Of a DNA stretch of 64,000 nucleotides, positions 53,712 to 62,183 are shown in pieces. A program made the position numbers and the translations under genes. Numbering within the stretch: position 1 is the first letter of the stretch; each line of letters opens with the position of its first letter. Origin of the DNA: Aurantiacibacter zhengii (lineage in GTDB: Bacteria > Pseudomonadota > Alphaproteobacteria > Sphingomonadales > Sphingomonadaceae); contig NZ_QXFL01000004.1 in assembly GCF_003584125.1 (NCBI RefSeq), positions 124,001-188,000 on the forward strand. The letters are read 5' to 3'. Under the pieces are notes generated by a model. It saw only the letters and a program-made list of their open reading frames with translations. It searched no databases and was not told where the DNA came from.

Positions 53712-54551
53712 ATGTCCGCCGATCTTATAGCTACCATCGAACAGGCCTGGGAAAACCGCGCCGAGGTTACGCCTGCCAGCAGCGATGTGCGCGGCCCGGT
53801 GGACGAGGCGCTGGCCATGCTCGATGCGGGCGAGGCGCGCGTTGCCCAGCCTGACGGAAACGGCGGATGGCAAGTCAACCAGTGGCTGAAGAAAGCCGTG
53901 CTGCTGTCGTTCCGTCTGAACGACAACCGCGTAATGGAAGGCGGCAGCGCCGGTGCCAACGCCTATGACAAGGTGCCCAGCAAGTTCGCCGGCTGGGGCG
54001 ACCAGCGCTTCGAGGAAGCGGGCTTTCGCGTGGTGCCGGGTGCCGTCGTGCGGCGTGGCAGCTTCATCGGTCGCAACACCGTCCTGATGCCCAGCTTCGT
54101 AAACATCGGTGCCTATGTCGATGAAGGCACCATGGTTGACACCTGGGCCACCGTGGGATCCTGCGCGCAGATCGGCAAGAACGTGCACATTTCCGGCGGT
54201 GCGGGTATCGGCGGGGTGCTCGAGCCGCTCCAGGCCGATCCCGTGATCATCGGTGACGGTGCCTTCATCGGTGCCCGTGCCGAAGTGGCCGAAGGGGTTC
54301 GCGTGGGCGAAGGCGCCGTGCTTTCGATGGGCGTCTACCTGGGCGCGTCCACCAAGATCGTGAACCGCCAGACCGGCGAAGTGCATCGCGGCGAAGTGCC
54401 GCCCTACGCGGTCGTCGTGCCAGGCGCCCTGCCCGGCAAGCCGCTGCCCGATGGCACGCCCGGCCCCAGCCTCTATTGCGCGGTAATCGTGAAGACCGTG
54501 GATGCGCAGACCCGCTCCAAGACGGGCATCAACGAGCTGTTGCGCGATTGA
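53712..54551 (+). CDS. dapD: Tetrahydrodipicolinate N-succinyltransferase DapD
   Basis: 279 residues, lysine/diaminopimelate pathway. A left-handed beta-helix is visible as hexapeptide repeats ([40 protein letters not shown]) with the family's [21 protein letters not shown]-terminal helices and KVPSKFAGW are conserved. ATG 53712 ([16 protein letters not shown]) is preferred to 53685. Confidence 0.97.
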   Translation: MSADLIATIEQAWENRAEVTPASSDVRGPVDEALAMLDAGEARVAQPDGNGGWQVNQWLKKAVLLSFRLNDNRVMEGGSAGANAYDKVPSKFAGWGDQRFEEAGFRVVPGAVVRRGSFIGRNTVLMPSFVNIGAYVDEGTMVDTWATVGSCAQIGKNVHISGGAGIGGVLEPLQADPVIIGDGAFIGARAEVAEGVRVGEGAVLSMGVYLGASTKIVNRQTGEVHRGEVPPYAVVVPGALPGKPLPDGTPGPSLYCAVIVKTVDAQTRSKTGINELLRD

Positions 54552-54603
54552 TTTTCCGGCCGAATATGGCCTACCTTCTTTGGTCTGTAAGCCGCTCGGC
54601 AGC

Positions 54604-54628
54604 GGAACTTTCGACCCTTCGAGCCGTA
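54604..54628 (+). promoter_or_regulatory. Candidate EcfG (general stress) promoter
   Basis: GGAAC (54604-54608), 16 nt, CGTA (54625-54628), close to the alphaproteobacterial EcfG consensus GGAAC-N16/17-CGTT with one mismatch. It lies 40 nt before a small membrane protein and a run of stress-type small genes, which fits. Confidence 0.35.
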
Positions 54629-54667
54629 ATCGTTCCAAGGGTCTGACTGGAGCAAAGGTAAAAAATC

Positions 54668-54865
54668 ATGAGTGAAGAACGTAACGGCGAAATCCATATC
54701 GACGACGAAAAGGCTTCGGGCGGTTCAAAGGAAGGCGTTGTTCGCTGGGTGCTGCTGATCAGCTTGCTGGCGGCAATCATCATCCTTTCGGTCATCTGGA
54801 TGACCGGCGCCCTGACGCAGGGCGACACCGAAGAAGAAGCGACCGTCGTCTACAGCGAGGAATAG
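54668..54865 (+). CDS. Small single-pass membrane protein
   Basis: 65 residues: a charged, acidic N-terminus (NGEIHIDDEKASGG), one transmembrane helix (WVLLISLLAAIIILSVIW) and an acidic tail ending VVYSEE. AAAGGT precedes the ATG. No domain; stress-gene context and the upstream EcfG-like site suggest induction in the general stress response. Confidence 0.75.
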   Translation: MSEERNGEIHIDDEKASGGSKEGVVRWVLLISLLAAIIILSVIWMTGALTQGDTEEEATVVYSEE

Positions 54866-54933
54866 GGACTCGTTTTTCGGGATCGCAAACAGGGGGGCAG
54901 GCGTTGCATGCATAACCCGAGGAGACCGAACAG

Positions 54934-55161
54934 ATGAGCAATTCCAACAGTTTCCAGTCCGGGCAATATGTCCAGTGGGACTGGGGCAACGGCACCGCCA
55001 GCGGCCAGATCGAAGACCGCTTCGAGCGCGAAGTGACGCGCACGCTGCAAGGCAGTGAGATCACCCGCAACGGCGAAGAAGACAACCCCGCCTATCTCAT
55101 CAAGCAGGAAGATGGCGACAAGGTGCTCAAGCTCGGCTCCGAACTTGAGGCGAAAAACTGA
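54934..55161 (+). CDS. DUF2945 / HVA-TUDOR domain protein
   Basis: 75 residues. FQSGQYVQWDWGNGTASGQI and NPAYLIKQEDGDKVLKLGSE match the small SH3/Tudor-like family called hypervirulence-associated protein TUDOR domain. GAGGAG precedes the ATG. Members are widespread in soil and marine proteobacteria near DUF3008/DUF3140 genes; the biochemical role is unknown. Its stop overlaps the next ATG. Confidence 0.85.
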   Translation: MSNSNSFQSGQYVQWDWGNGTASGQIEDRFEREVTRTLQGSEITRNGEEDNPAYLIKQEDGDKVLKLGSELEAKN

Positions 55162-55352
55162 TGCCCGCAAAATCCAAAGCACAGCAAAAAGCCGCTGGCG
55201 CGGCCCTTTCCGCCAAGCGCGGCGACACTAAGGTATCCGACCTGCAGGGCGCGTCGAAGCAGATGTACGACAGCATGTCTGAAGACGAGCTGGAGGACTA
55301 TGCCTCGACCGACCGCGAAGGTCTGCCCGACAAGGTGGACGGCGACGACTGA
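55161..55352 (+). CDS. DUF3008 family protein
   Basis: 63 residues, highly charged. PAKSKAQQKAAGAALSAKRG and SKQMYDSMSEDELEDYA are the two conserved blocks of DUF3008, a stress-associated family. It overlaps both neighbours by one base or more (TGATG junctions), so it is co-translated with the DUF2945 and DUF3140 genes. Confidence 0.88.
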   Translation: MPAKSKAQQKAAGAALSAKRGDTKVSDLQGASKQMYDSMSEDELEDYASTDREGLPDKVDGDD

Positions 55353-55687
55353 TGTCGAGCGACGAGCGTGATGAGACCTATTCGGAGTTCTACGACTGCG
55401 TGAACATGCAGCCCAAGGAACTGGAAGAATGGCTTGAAACCGACGAATCGAAGTCCGTGGGCGACAGCGACAGCGGCGAAAGCACGGGCCACCGTTCGGG
55501 CCGCAGGATCGTGGATATCAAGCGCACGAAGAAAGACGACCTGACCGAAAGCCAGTGGGGCCATATGGACAAGGTCGTTGGCTACATCCACCGTCATCTC
55601 AATCAGAAGCCGGATGGCGATGTCGAGGATACGGACTGGCGCTATTCGCTGATGAACTGGGGCCACGACCCGCTGAAGGATGCTTGA
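55352..55687 (+). CDS. DUF3140 family protein
   Basis: 111 residues. YSEFYDCVNMQPKELEEWLE and MDKVVGYIHRHLNQKPDGDV, with SLMNWGHDPLK at the end, define DUF3140. Such proteins are commonly clustered with DUF2945; the function is unknown, and DNA binding has been suggested from charge only. TGATG overlap with the upstream gene. Confidence 0.88.
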   Translation: MSSDERDETYSEFYDCVNMQPKELEEWLETDESKSVGDSDSGESTGHRSGRRIVDIKRTKKDDLTESQWGHMDKVVGYIHRHLNQKPDGDVEDTDWRYSLMNWGHDPLKDA

Positions 55688-56114
55688 AACGTCGACCAGC
55701 AAGCCCGGGCTCGACCGGTTCGTTCGCGCGCAGGCTGGCATTTACTCGACCGCACTCGCCGAATTGCGGGCGGGCGAAAAGCGCACCCACTGGATGTGGT
55801 TCATATTCCCGCAGATGCTCGGCCTCGGAAAGAGCGCGAACGCCCGCGCCTACGCCATCCATGGTAGGGATGAGGCGGAAGCCTATCTCGAACACGACCT
55901 GCTAGGCCCGCGCCTGCTGGAATGTACCCAAGCCATGCTGGATCATGCGGGCAAGCTGGCGCCCGTGGAGATCCTCGGCCCGATCGACACCATGAAGTTC
56001 TGCAGCTCTATGACCTTGTTCGAAGCCGTCGCCAGCGATCCGGCACCCTTTGCTGCCGCGCTGGAGCGGATGTGCAACGGTCGGCGCGATGCCGCTACGC
56101 TCGAACTGCTCTAG
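55680..56114 (+). CDS. DUF1810 family protein
   Basis: 144 residues. GLDRFVRAQAGIYSTALAEL, THWMWFIFPQMLGLGKS and MLEHDLLGPRL-like blocks identify DUF1810, a calpastatin-like all-helical family of unknown function. Its ATG at 55680 lies inside the end of the DUF3140 gene (8-nt overlap). Confidence 0.88.
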   Translation: MLETSTSKPGLDRFVRAQAGIYSTALAELRAGEKRTHWMWFIFPQMLGLGKSANARAYAIHGRDEAEAYLEHDLLGPRLLECTQAMLDHAGKLAPVEILGPIDTMKFCSSMTLFEAVASDPAPFAAALERMCNGRRDAATLELL

Positions 56115-56176
56115 CCCTTGCCATAACCGCGACTTTGCGCTTTCGGGCGCAGCAACAGCGAAATGAGGGAACGACA

Positions 56177-56623
56177 GTGGCAACGGCAGACGACCTGATA
56201 GCAAAGCTGCGGCTTGAACAGCATCCCGAAGGCGGCTGGTACCGCGAAACATGGCGCGCCGACGCCATCGAGGGCTCTCGCGGTGCGGCTACGGCAATCC
56301 TGTTCTTGCTGAAGACCGGCGAAGGTTCTCACTGGCACAAGGTCGACGCGGCGGAGATTTGGCTCTGGCACGCGGGCAATCCTTTGCAACTCTCGCTTAC
56401 CGATCCAACCGGCAGCGCCGCTGCCGACCTGGTTCTGGGTCCAGACGTGCTGGCGGGCGAACGGGTGCAGCAAGTTATCCGTCCTGATGAATGGCAGGCA
56501 GCGAAATGCCTTCCGGGTGACCACGATTTTACGCTGGTATCCTGTGTGGTGTCGCCCGCTTTCGAATTCGCCGGGTTCACCCTCGCCCCGCCGGGGTGGG
56601 AACCGGGCGATGACTTGCCATGA
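56177..56623 (+). CDS. Cupin family protein (DUF985 type)
   Basis: 148 residues, GTG start at 56177 after GAGGG. KLRLEQHPEGGWYRETWR and SHWHKVDAAEIWLWHAGNPL carry the cupin motif with potential metal His residues; VIRPDEWQAAKCL and SPAFEFAGFTLAPPGWEPG close the double-psi barrel. Ligand unknown. The next gene starts in an ATGA overlap. Confidence 0.88.
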   Translation: MATADDLIAKLRLEQHPEGGWYRETWRADAIEGSRGAATAILFLLKTGEGSHWHKVDAAEIWLWHAGNPLQLSLTDPTGSAAADLVLGPDVLAGERVQQVIRPDEWQAAKCLPGDHDFTLVSCVVSPAFEFAGFTLAPPGWEPGDDLP

Positions 56624-57021
56624 TACGCGGCGCCCTCACCTACCTGCTCGCGCCGTTCTACGCCTACGCCGGATACCGCCACATTGCCGGTCCGGAACCG
56701 TTTCTTCAGATCACGCCCGGATGGGTGCCGTTCCCGGAAACGGTGATCCTGCTGACCGGAATAGCCGAAATCGCCGGTGCCGCCGCGCTTGCCCAGCCGT
56801 GGTCGACCCGTCTGCGGCGGGCGGGAGGCATTGGCCTTGCCCTTTATGCGCTGTGCGTATGGCCGGCCAACCTCAACCACATGGTCATGGACATGGCGCG
56901 TGCGGACGGCGGCTGGGGCCTTGGCTATCACATACCGCGGATGCTGGCCCAGCCGGGGCTGATCTGGCTGGCATTATGGACAGGACGCGTGACGGACTGG
57001 CCTTTCCGCAAGCGCACCTGA
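56620..57021 (+). CDS. Small integral membrane protein (DoxX-like)
   Basis: 133 residues with four hydrophobic helices (LTYLLAPFYAYAGYRHI; LLTGIAEIAGAAALAQPW; GGIGLALYALCVWPANLNHM; MLAQPGLIWLALWT). Length and layout match DoxX/DUF4870-like proteins; the motif WPANLNHMV is frequent in that group. ATGA overlap with the cupin gene. Terminated by the hairpin at 57,040. Confidence 0.8.
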   Translation: MIRGALTYLLAPFYAYAGYRHIAGPEPFLQITPGWVPFPETVILLTGIAEIAGAAALAQPWSTRLRRAGGIGLALYALCVWPANLNHMVMDMARADGGWGLGYHIPRMLAQPGLIWLALWTGRVTDWPFRKRT

Positions 57022-57039
57022 AACGGCATCTGTACGAAA

Positions 57040-57078
57040 AAGGGCGGGCCCGCAGCTTGTCGCCGCGCGCCCGCCCTT
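57040..57078. terminator. Bidirectional terminator hairpin
   Basis: AAGGGCGGGC and GCCCGCCCTT form a perfect 10-bp stem with a 19-nt loop, flanked by AAAA on the left and TTCGTGT on the right. Placed between the convergent genes ending at 57021 and 57105, it can serve both. Confidence 0.7.
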
Positions 57079-57104
57079 CGTGTCTGCAATAACAGGTGTC
57101 TCTA

Positions 57105-57356
57105 TCAGCTCATGTGCTTGGAGACGGCACCGGTCATCTTGAACATGGAGATCTGGTCATTGCCGATAACCGCGCCCAGCTTGGCATCGGGGTTGATCAT
57201 CCGCTTGTCCTTGGAATCCTGCAGGTTGTTAGCCTTGATGTGATCCCACACCTTCTTGGTCACCTCGGCACGGGTCATCGGACCCTTGCCGACCACCGCT
57301 TCCAGGTCCGACGATAGGTTCACCGGCTTGTTCAGCGCGTTGTTCTTGGCAGCCAT
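57105..57356 (-). CDS. SWIB/MDM2-domain protein
   Basis: 83 residues, almost entirely the SWIB fold (LEAVVGKGPMTRAEVTKKVW, DHIKANNLQDSKDKRMINPD, ISMFKMTGAVSKHM). Bacterial members are abundant in Chlamydiae and many proteobacteria; a chromatin or DNA-topology role is suspected but unproven. Preceded by AAGGAA before the ATG. Confidence 0.92.
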   Translation of the reverse strand: MAAKNNALNKPVNLSSDLEAVVGKGPMTRAEVTKKVWDHIKANNLQDSKDKRMINPDAKLGAVIGNDQISMFKMTGAVSKHMS

Positions 57357-57405
57357 TTCCTTGGTATCCTTTCACTCAAAAATAGCCGGAAGGGACTAGC
57401 ACCCT

Positions 57406-58080
57406 TCAATCGGCTTCGTCTTCATCATTCCGGTCGTAATCCCCGCCTTCTTCGCGGGCATACGTTCCGGTCAGAATTGCTACGCCAAGCACATGGCCGC
57501 GCATGGCATCGGTCAACTCATCGCGGCTGGCGCCGGGCATCTGCACCAGCGGCAAGTCCAGCGCGAAGAGCTGGAACACATAATCGTGGGCCTCGTGACC
57601 CGTTGGCGGATCGGGCAGCAGCCATTCGGAATTGCCGAACGAATTCTTGCCGACGCGCGGTGGCACTTCGCCTTCCAGCAGCTGGCCCTTCTGGCCCGGG
57701 AGGCCCCAGACAAGCCAGTGACAGAACGGTTCGGGCGCGGGTGCATCGGGGTCTTCCACCACCAGCACCAGTTCCTGCGTGCCCGATGGCGGGGCCGACC
57801 ACTCCAGCGGCGGCGCGACGGCATCTTCCTCGTCCGCCGTAAAGCTGGGGTCCAGTTCTTGCCCGTCGCGAAACGCGGCCGACTTCAGCTCGAAGCCGGA
57901 CTTGCCCACCAGCGATTCGTCGCCCAGCTTGGCCACCATCAGCTTTGCATGCCCCGCTCTTACATTGCGGAGGGCCTTGCCAAGCCAGGCGGGGACATGT
58001 TCGAGCATCGTGTAATCCTTAGCGTTTTCGGCCGCGGGTTCGTGGGGCGAGGCCGCGATGTGCAGAATGCGGTCCAGCAT
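57406..58080 (-). CDS. YbhB/YbcL-family PEBP (Raf kinase inhibitor-like) protein
   Basis: 224 residues. The phosphatidylethanolamine-binding fold shows APPLEWSAPPSGTQELVLVV, DPDAPAPEPFCHWLVWGL and SEWLLPDPPTGHEAHDYVFQ. No signal peptide; an N-terminal extension of about 55 residues precedes the domain. Ends in an acidic tail (DYDRNDEDEAD). The role in bacteria is uncertain; often stress induced. Confidence 0.9.
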   Translation of the reverse strand: MLDRILHIAASPHEPAAENAKDYTMLEHVPAWLGKALRNVRAGHAKLMVAKLGDESLVGKSGFELKSAAFRDGQELDPSFTADEEDAVAPPLEWSAPPSGTQELVLVVEDPDAPAPEPFCHWLVWGLPGQKGQLLEGEVPPRVGKNSFGNSEWLLPDPPTGHEAHDYVFQLFALDLPLVQMPGASRDELTDAMRGHVLGVAILTGTYAREEGGDYDRNDEDEAD

Positions 58081-58261
58081 TTCAAGGGGGGCTTTTCAAG
58101 GCGAAACCCCGTTCAAGCTGTTGATGGTGCGCAATTGGCAGAACAATTTCCAGCGAATCCACTTCCGCGAACAGAGCATCTTGCCACCGCGAAGAAGCAG
58201 CGTTACCCCTTCCTGATCGGGTAGCCCCGCACCAATTGCTTAGAATTTCGGGACAATTTGC

Positions 58262-59707
58262 ATGCGCACCTCCAAGATCGCCCTTTCCCTCGCCTGTCTG
58301 GGCATGACAGTGTCTTGCGGTGGAGGGGGTACGCCCACGCCGTCTCCCGTAGCAACATCTCCTGGTGGAACGCCTACACCTACACCTACGCCCACGCCAA
58401 CGCCCACGTCGGCCACCTGTTCGCTGCAAAACCGCCAACAGTTCGCGTTCGACGTGCTGGATGAGTGGTATCTGTTCCCCAATCTGCTGGCGACCGGCGT
58501 CAACCCAAGCAATTACAGCTCGGTGCAGGATTACATCGACGCACTAGTGGCGCCCGCACGCGCCCAGAATAAGGATCGCTACTTCAGCTACATCACCTCC
58601 ATCGAGGAGGAGAACGCCTTCTTCAACCAGGGCTCCAGCGCCGGGTTCGGCTTCCGCTTGTCCTATGACTTGAGCGCGCGACGTGTCTTCGTTGCCGAAA
58701 CTTTCGACAATACGCCCGCACTCGGCGCCAATATCGAGCGCGGTACCGAGATACTGGGGGTTGGTACGAACTCCAGCAATATCCAGTCGGTAAACAGCCT
58801 GATCGCAACCGGCGGAGCGCAGGCGGTCATTAATGCTCTGGGGCCCAGCGATCCGGGCGTGACACGGGTCCTGCGGATCATCGACGCCAGCGGCGTGCAG
58901 CGCGAGGTCAGCGTGAGCAAGGCCGACTACGCACTTGATCCGGTGCCCCGTTACGGCGCGCAGATCATCAACGATGGCGGGAAACAGGTGGGCTATGTGC
59001 GCCTGACGAACTTCATCAACCCGGCCATCGACGACTTGCGCGCTGCCTTTGCCGATTTCCGCGCAGCTGGGGTTACCGAACTGGTGATCGACCTGCGCTA
59101 CAACGGCGGCGGCGGCATCAATGTGAACGAGTTCTTCGGCGACCTGATGGGCCGTAACCTCAACGGACAGATTTTCGAGACCATCGCTTTCCGCGACAGC
59201 AAGAGCGCTCTGAACGAGACCTACCGCTTCCAGGCACGGCCGGAATCCATCGCGCCGACCAAAATCGCCTTTATCACCACCAGCGGCTCCGCCTCTGCCA
59301 GCGAGGCGCTGATAAACGGCATGCAACCCTATATCGGTGACGATCTCGCGATCGTGGGCGAAAACACCTTCGGCAAGCCGGTCGGGCAATCCGCTTTCGA
59401 TCTGGCCGCCTGCGATGATCGCCTGCGCGTGCTCACCATCAAGCTGGAAAATGCGAACGGCAACGGCGAATACTTCAATGGCCTGGCCGCAACTGTACCG
59501 AACACGTGCCGGGCAAGGGACGACCTCTCTCGGAACTTCGGAGATCCGCGCGAGGAAATGCTGGCGACAGCGCTGGACTTCCTGGCCGGTCGCTCGTGCA
59601 CCCCGATTGCCGGTGGCCCTGCGACGACGCAGTCCGTTGGTCGCGACTTGCTGCAACCGGAACGCGCGTCCAGCGTGCTGGAGCACGAGGCGCCAGGCGT
59701 TTACTGA
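58262..59707 (+). CDS. S41-family C-terminal processing-like peptidase lipoprotein
   Basis: 481 residues. Lipobox MTVSCGGGG, Thr-Pro linker (about 24-49), an N-terminal helical part (FAFDVLDEWYLFPNLL), a PDZ-like region (TEILGVGTNSSNIQSVNSLI), then the S41 core with FRAAGVTELVIDLRYNGGGG and the catalytic Ser in FITTSGSASASEALINGM. The Lys expected four helical turns later is plausible in ENTFGKPVGQ. Predicted periplasmic or surface protease. Confidence 0.9.
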   Translation: MRTSKIALSLACLGMTVSCGGGGTPTPSPVATSPGGTPTPTPTPTPTPTSATCSLQNRQQFAFDVLDEWYLFPNLLATGVNPSNYSSVQDYIDALVAPARAQNKDRYFSYITSIEEENAFFNQGSSAGFGFRLSYDLSARRVFVAETFDNTPALGANIERGTEILGVGTNSSNIQSVNSLIATGGAQAVINALGPSDPGVTRVLRIIDASGVQREVSVSKADYALDPVPRYGAQIINDGGKQVGYVRLTNFINPAIDDLRAAFADFRAAGVTELVIDLRYNGGGGINVNEFFGDLMGRNLNGQIFETIAFRDSKSALNETYRFQARPESIAPTKIAFITTSGSASASEALINGMQPYIGDDLAIVGENTFGKPVGQSAFDLAACDDRLRVLTIKLENANGNGEYFNGLAATVPNTCRARDDLSRNFGDPREEMLATALDFLAGRSCTPIAGGPATTQSVGRDLLQPERASSVLEHEAPGVY

Positions 59708-59722
59708 TCGCTGGCTCGCCTG

Positions 59723-60160
59723 TTAGGGCGTTCCAAGGTCGGCATCCGCAAGGGCAGCGCAGCCGGAGCGCTGGTCTGCACCTATCTGCAACGTGGCGTT
59801 GAAGGGATATGTGCGGTCGCTCATGCCGTCGGAACAATCGCCGGGCGTTACCGCAAGGTCCACCGTCTGTCCGTCAAGTTCGCCGCTGAATGACAACCCG
59901 CCGCGCCCGGCAAAGCGGGTAACGGCGATCCCCCTACCCGCCTGATCGCCGGGCGTGGTGTAGGTGAAGGTGCCGTTCTCCACGGTGCCGCCCCAGAACG
60001 GCTCGTTCCCGTAAACCCTGATCGCGGCATCCTCCGGAATGCCGGAATAGGCGCCTTCATCAGCCGTATCGCCGGGCACGTTGGCTTCTGGCGAGCCGTT
60101 GCATGCAACCAGCACAGAACATGCGGCCACTAGGCCCATCGCCTTGAATAGCATCGTCAT
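59723..60160 (-). CDS. Small lipoprotein with NEPFW-type domain (COG3650-like)
   Basis: 145 residues. Lipobox SVLVAC; the conserved RVYGNEPFWGGTVENGTFTY and later CSDGMSDRTYPFNATLQIG, with Cys residues near the end (SGCAAL), match the COG3650/META-associated lipoprotein group. ATG 60160 after GAGGTAAG. The function is unknown; some relatives resemble lysozyme-inhibitor folds. Confidence 0.78.
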   Translation of the reverse strand: MTMLFKAMGLVAACSVLVACNGSPEANVPGDTADEGAYSGIPEDAAIRVYGNEPFWGGTVENGTFTYTTPGDQAGRGIAVTRFAGRGGLSFSGELDGQTVDLAVTPGDCSDGMSDRTYPFNATLQIGADQRSGCAALADADLGTP

Positions 60161-60232
60161 CTTACCTCTCTTGCGCGTCCACCGCGCCGACATCAGACCA
60201 GCCGCTGGCTACCGACCACCTGCTCACACAGG

Positions 60233-60258
60233 GGAACATCACAGTGGTTTTGGGCGTT
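60233..60258 (+). promoter_or_regulatory. EcfG-type general stress promoter
   Basis: GGAAC (60233-60237), 17 nt, CGTT (60255-60258), matching the alphaproteobacterial sigma-EcfG consensus exactly. It lies 38 nt before the start of the small exported-protein gene at 60296. Confidence 0.6.
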
Positions 60259-60295
60259 GTCCAGTCAAAGCAAGTTTCACGCCGGAGAGTTCCAG

Positions 60296-60859
60296 ATGAA
60301 AGTCAAGCCCCTGATTGTGGGCGCGTTTTTGATCGCCCCCATCGTGGGTGCGGTCGCGGGCCAGAAGATGAGCACCGACCCGATAGCGTCGATATCGGAC
60401 GTGTCCACCACACTGCCCATGGGATCGCCCATCGCTGCCAGCGATGCGACTCCGAAAACCGTAGAGCGCTTGCCCGATCACTACGCCATGGAAACGCCCG
60501 AGGGCCGCGTCGAGGTACACGAACTGGCCATGCGTGGCCGCTATGCCGACCGCTATCAGCCGCCAATTTACGACGATACGCAGGAGAGCTTCGCGATGCT
60601 CGAAAGCGATTGGGATGGCGACAGTCTCGACGTCCGCGCTGCACGTGCGCTTTCCCCGCAGCAGCACGAAGAGACCCAGCCAGAACCCGAGTATCGCACC
60701 CCGGAAGTCGCCAATTACTCCGCAATGGAAAGCGCCGGGACGGGAGAAAATGCGAATGTTCCCTCACCCGAACCAAAGCCCGATATCCAGATTGTCGAAC
60801 CGCAACTAGCCACAGCGCGCGTGATCGATGTGCAGGCTGCCCTGGCCGCACAACGCTGA
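60296..60859 (+). CDS. Exported protein of unknown function, probably stress-induced
   Basis: 187 residues. GGAGAG precedes ATG 60296; a signal-like segment (LIVGAFLIAPIVGAVAG) starts the protein. The rest is low-complexity and acidic/Pro-rich (SPQQHEETQPEPEYRTPEVA), with no recognisable domain. A textbook EcfG-type promoter directly upstream suggests membership of the general stress regulon. Confidence 0.72.
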   Translation: MKVKPLIVGAFLIAPIVGAVAGQKMSTDPIASISDVSTTLPMGSPIAASDATPKTVERLPDHYAMETPEGRVEVHELAMRGRYADRYQPPIYDDTQESFAMLESDWDGDSLDVRAARALSPQQHEETQPEPEYRTPEVANYSAMESAGTGENANVPSPEPKPDIQIVEPQLATARVIDVQAALAAQR

Positions 60860-60866
60860 GGACATC

Positions 60867-61319
60867 TCAGGCTGCGAGGGCCAGAAGGACGGTTGCGCCG
60901 CCTAGCCCCAGCGATAGCGGCATTCGCAACGATATCCACCAGGACGGCCTGATGGTCACCAAACGCAGGTCGACAAGCAGGCTCGCGATGATTGCGCCGC
61001 CTAGCAAGTAAAGCGAGGGTCCCGGCCAGGTGGCCCCGAAAACCCATGGCAAGTAGGTCCCGAGCGCCAGCAAACTGGGCGCCACGGCGGCCACCCACAG
61101 CCATTGGGGCGCGCGGCGCCCCTCGTCCGGGGAACCGGCGGCAAGACCCCACCACAATCCGCCAAGAAAACTGAAGATGAGCGCTGCATAGCCCCAGCCC
61201 ATCGCAAGTGCGCTCCAGCGCCATTCCGGCGGCCCAAGCCATGCGGCAAGGACGCAGGCGATTTGCGGGAGCAACCCGGCGTAACCGAGAAAGCGCGGGG
61301 CGGGAGGCATGTTGCGCAT
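60867..61319 (-). CDS. DUF3429 membrane protein
   Basis: 150 residues, five hydrophobic helices. FLGYAGLLPQIACVLAAW, ALIFSFLGGLWWGLA and LAVAAVAPSLLALG-type blocks match DUF3429. Unknown function; convergent with the stress protein gene at 60859. Confidence 0.88.
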   Translation of the reverse strand: MRNMPPAPRFLGYAGLLPQIACVLAAWLGPPEWRWSALAMGWGYAALIFSFLGGLWWGLAAGSPDEGRRAPQWLWVAAVAPSLLALGTYLPWVFGATWPGPSLYLLGGAIIASLLVDLRLVTIRPSWWISLRMPLSLGLGGATVLLALAA

Positions 61320-61363
61320 CAGTCAGTCTCTATAGCAGACAAGAAAATTCACCCCAAACAAGA

Positions 61364-61391
61364 GAAGGCGAGCCCCGCAAGGCCCGCCTTC
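61364..61391 (-). terminator. Terminator hairpin after the fasciclin gene
   Basis: GAAGGCG and CGCCTTC (61364-61370 and 61385-61391) form a stem whose inner AGCC...GGC extends it. On the minus strand it is followed by TCTCTTGTTTG, a loose T-tract, 26 nt beyond the fasciclin stop. Confidence 0.6.
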
Positions 61392-61416
61392 GCTGTTTCA
61401 TGGTTGGTCGAGAGCC

Positions 61417-61995
61417 TTACGGCATAAGGACGGTGTCGATCACGTGGATCACACCGTTGGAGGCATCGACATCGGTCGCGGTCACGGTCGCCGTGTTACC
61501 CTGCGCGTCGGTGAGGATGACGTTGCCGCCCTCAACCGTCGCGGTCAGCGTGCCGCCGTTCACGGTTTCGATGGTGTAGCCACCTTCGCCCGCACTTTCG
61601 ATGGCGGCGGTGAGATCGGAGACCATCACTTCACTGGGTACGACGTGATAGGTCAAAATGTTGCCGAGCTGCTCGGTATCTTCGGTGGTGAGCGTCTCCA
61701 GCGTACCAGCGGGCAGCGCGTCGAATGCCGCATTCGTGGGAGCAAAAACGGTGAAAGGACCGTCACCCGACAGCGTTTCACCAAGGTCCGCGGCAGTCAC
61801 GGCCGAAACAAGGGTGGAGAAGTCGGGATTGCCCTGAGCAACTTCCACGATGGTGCCCGGCATGTCTGCCTCGGCGTTGGCCATTTCGTCAGCCATCATG
61901 GTGTCGTCTTCCATGGTGGTATCCTCGGCAGGCTCGGCACAGGCGACAAGGGCCAGCGCGGCGGCTGAGGCGGTCAGGATATGAAGCGTCTTCAT
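61417..61995 (-). CDS. Fasciclin-domain lipoprotein
   Basis: 192 residues. Lipobox LALVACAEP, an acidic Met-rich spacer (TTMEDDTMMADEMANAEADM), then one FAS1 domain: NPDFSTLVSAVTAADLGETL, FTVFAPTNAAFDALPAGTLE, LTYHVVPSEVMVSDL and NGVIHVIDTVLMP. A surface or periplasmic adhesion-type domain; partners unknown. ATG 61995 is preferred to the upstream open frame. Confidence 0.92.
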   Translation of the reverse strand: MKTLHILTASAAALALVACAEPAEDTTMEDDTMMADEMANAEADMPGTIVEVAQGNPDFSTLVSAVTAADLGETLSGDGPFTVFAPTNAAFDALPAGTLETLTTEDTEQLGNILTYHVVPSEVMVSDLTAAIESAGEGGYTIETVNGGTLTATVEGGNVILTDAQGNTATVTATDVDASNGVIHVIDTVLMP

Positions 61996-62183
61996 CTTGG
62001 GTGTCCTTAGATTGCAGTCAGTCGAATGGCTGGCGGCATTCAGACCCCTCCGGGCCATCCGTTCAGCGCTACAATGGTTGCGAATGGCCGTACGTTCCGC
62101 AACTGGCCCAAAGCACGTAGTGCGGCGCCGGCTTGCCCGAAGCCCCCGCGCCTGCCACTGGAGGTGCCGAAGGAGACAGGTCC

